8,015 nt of DNA from an uncultured Fibrobacterota bacterium. Lineage in GTDB: Bacteria; Fibrobacterota; Chitinivibrionia; Chitinivibrionales; CAIOZP01. Positions 7,255 to 8,015 of this stretch are shown here, one piece after another. The position numbers and the translations under genes were made by a program. The stretch lies in NCBI GenBank assembly GCA_903862805.1, contig CAIOZP010000334.1:1-8015 (forward strand), read 5' to 3'. Position 1 is the first letter of the stretch. Each line of letters starts with the position of its first letter. The notes beneath the pieces were generated by a model. It worked only from the letters and a program-made list of their open reading frames with translations. It had not been told where the DNA came from and ran no database searches.

Positions 7255-8015
7255 ATGGAAACTGCTATCCAGACTCTTAACACGAGCTCGCTCAATGAAC
7301 TTGAGCTCCACTCACTTGGAGTGGGAATTGTCGGTGCAGCGGCACCGGTGATTGGTTCCAACCAGACACTTTCAGATGCATGCAGCAGGGTCAATGCGGA
7401 TCTTGCCGATCACCTCAAGGCAATCAACCGCGAGACTATAGATCCGTACACCGCACAGTTGCGGCATGCGGACGAGATCCGTGATACCGCGTTTATGCAT
7501 TTTCGCAAGGGCGTGGATCACCATCTGTTCAACCCTGACGGCACAATTGTCGAAGCGGCGCAAGGTCTGTGGGACATTGTGGTCAAACATGGAACGACGC
7601 TTGACACACTTCCTTACGCGCAGGAATCAATTGAGATCAAGGCTCTTTTAGCCGATCTCGATATGCCTGCTGTGAAATTGAAGGTCGAAAAAACCGGACT
7701 CGTTGCCGCAGTTGAAAATCTTCGCACGACAGCCGCCGCTTTCGATGCGCTTGTGGCCGAAAAAGCTAAAAGCTCTGCTACATCCGAAAAAATTCCGCTT
7801 AAAAATGTTGCAACAAAAACTCTGTCGCGGGATCTCAATTTCTTCGTGCGGAACTTTTCTTTTGTCTGCGAAAATTCGACGGACAAGGCGATACTCGGCG
7901 CGAAATCCACTATAAACAATCTAATCGGAGATATTGTTGCAGGTGCGCGACGCCGTAAAACCGAAGCGGCAAAACAGGCGGCGAAAAAATCGCCACAGGT
8001 TCAGCCAGGCAAGGA
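7255..8015 (+). CDS. DUF6261-like protein (partial, runs off the window)
   Basis: The frame opens at an ATG with AAAGGAG upstream and stays open for 253 codons to the window edge, so the C-terminus is missing. The protein has no signal peptide or membrane segment and is rich in predicted helix. I tentatively relate it to DUF6261, a family of unknown function seen mostly in Bacteroidota. The N-terminal pattern (IQTLNTSSLNELELHSLGVG) matches the family's opening of a Leu-rich strand followed by a helix. The middle (INRETIDPYTAQLRHADEIR, then an Arg-Asp-containing helix) resembles its conserved helical region. TGLVAAVENLRTTAAAFDAL at about 149-168 resembles its later helix. The tail from about residue 229 (ARRRKTEAAKQAAKK) is strongly basic and Ala-rich, and could be a disordered or nucleic-acid-contacting tail. 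It is transcribed away from the secreted-protein genes. No function can be assigned. Confidence 0.75.
   Translation, partial: METAIQTLNTSSLNELELHSLGVGIVGAAAPVIGSNQTLSDACSRVNADLADHLKAINRETIDPYTAQLRHADEIRDTAFMHFRKGVDHHLFNPDGTIVEAAQGLWDIVVKHGTTLDTLPYAQESIEIKALLADLDMPAVKLKVEKTGLVAAVENLRTTAAAFDALVAEKAKSSATSEKIPLKNVATKTLSRDLNFFVRNFSFVCENSTDKAILGAKSTINNLIGDIVAGARRRKTEAAKQAAKKSPQVQPGK

Overview
The window looks like bacterial chromosome of moderate G+C content. It holds four complete genes on the minus strand and the start of one gene on the plus strand. The mix of genes suggests a member of the Fibrobacterota/Bacteroidota (FCB) group: a secreted protein built of chitobiase-type C-terminal modules and ending in a FlgD-like, sorting-tail-like domain, a DUF11-like secreted partner, and a DUF6261-like protein. 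This placement rests on domain habits, not on a marker gene. No rRNA, tRNA, CRISPR array, transposase, phage gene or insertion-sequence end was seen.

Region 1 (about 1-2475, minus strand) is a sulfide-assimilation operon. A candidate promoter and possible operator repeats (2403-2475) precede cysK (cysteine synthase, 1449-2384). After 40 bases comes metY (O-acetylhomoserine sulfhydrylase, 119-1408). The two PLP enzymes use the same sulfide to make cysteine and homocysteine. A small hairpin without a clear U-tract (74-89) lies past the metY stop.

Region 2 (2485-6807, minus strand) is a two-gene unit for exported proteins, closed by a clear intrinsic terminator (2485-2521). The first gene (5566-6807) encodes a 413-residue protein with a signal peptide, a probable glutamine-amidotransferase-like alpha/beta domain and a C-terminal DUF11-like beta domain. 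The second gene (2553-5549) encodes a 998-residue protein with a signal peptide, five chitobiase-C-terminal-like modules, a calcium-loop motif, an Ig-like region and a FlgD-like tail. The genes are 16 bases apart. The last strand of the upstream protein seems to continue in another reading frame whose stop overlaps the next start codon, so a frameshift or sequence error there is worth checking.

Region 3 (6808-7254) is a 447-base divergent intergenic region. It has weak promoter candidates in both directions, a 12-base palindrome, and an inverted repeat touching the ribosome binding site of the plus-strand gene.

Region 4 (7255-8015, plus strand) is the 5' part of a gene for a cytoplasmic-looking helical protein resembling DUF6261. 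It is open to the window edge with no stop.

The sulfur genes are ordinary housekeeping genes. The less familiar biology is the secreted pair and its possible 3'-end frameshift.
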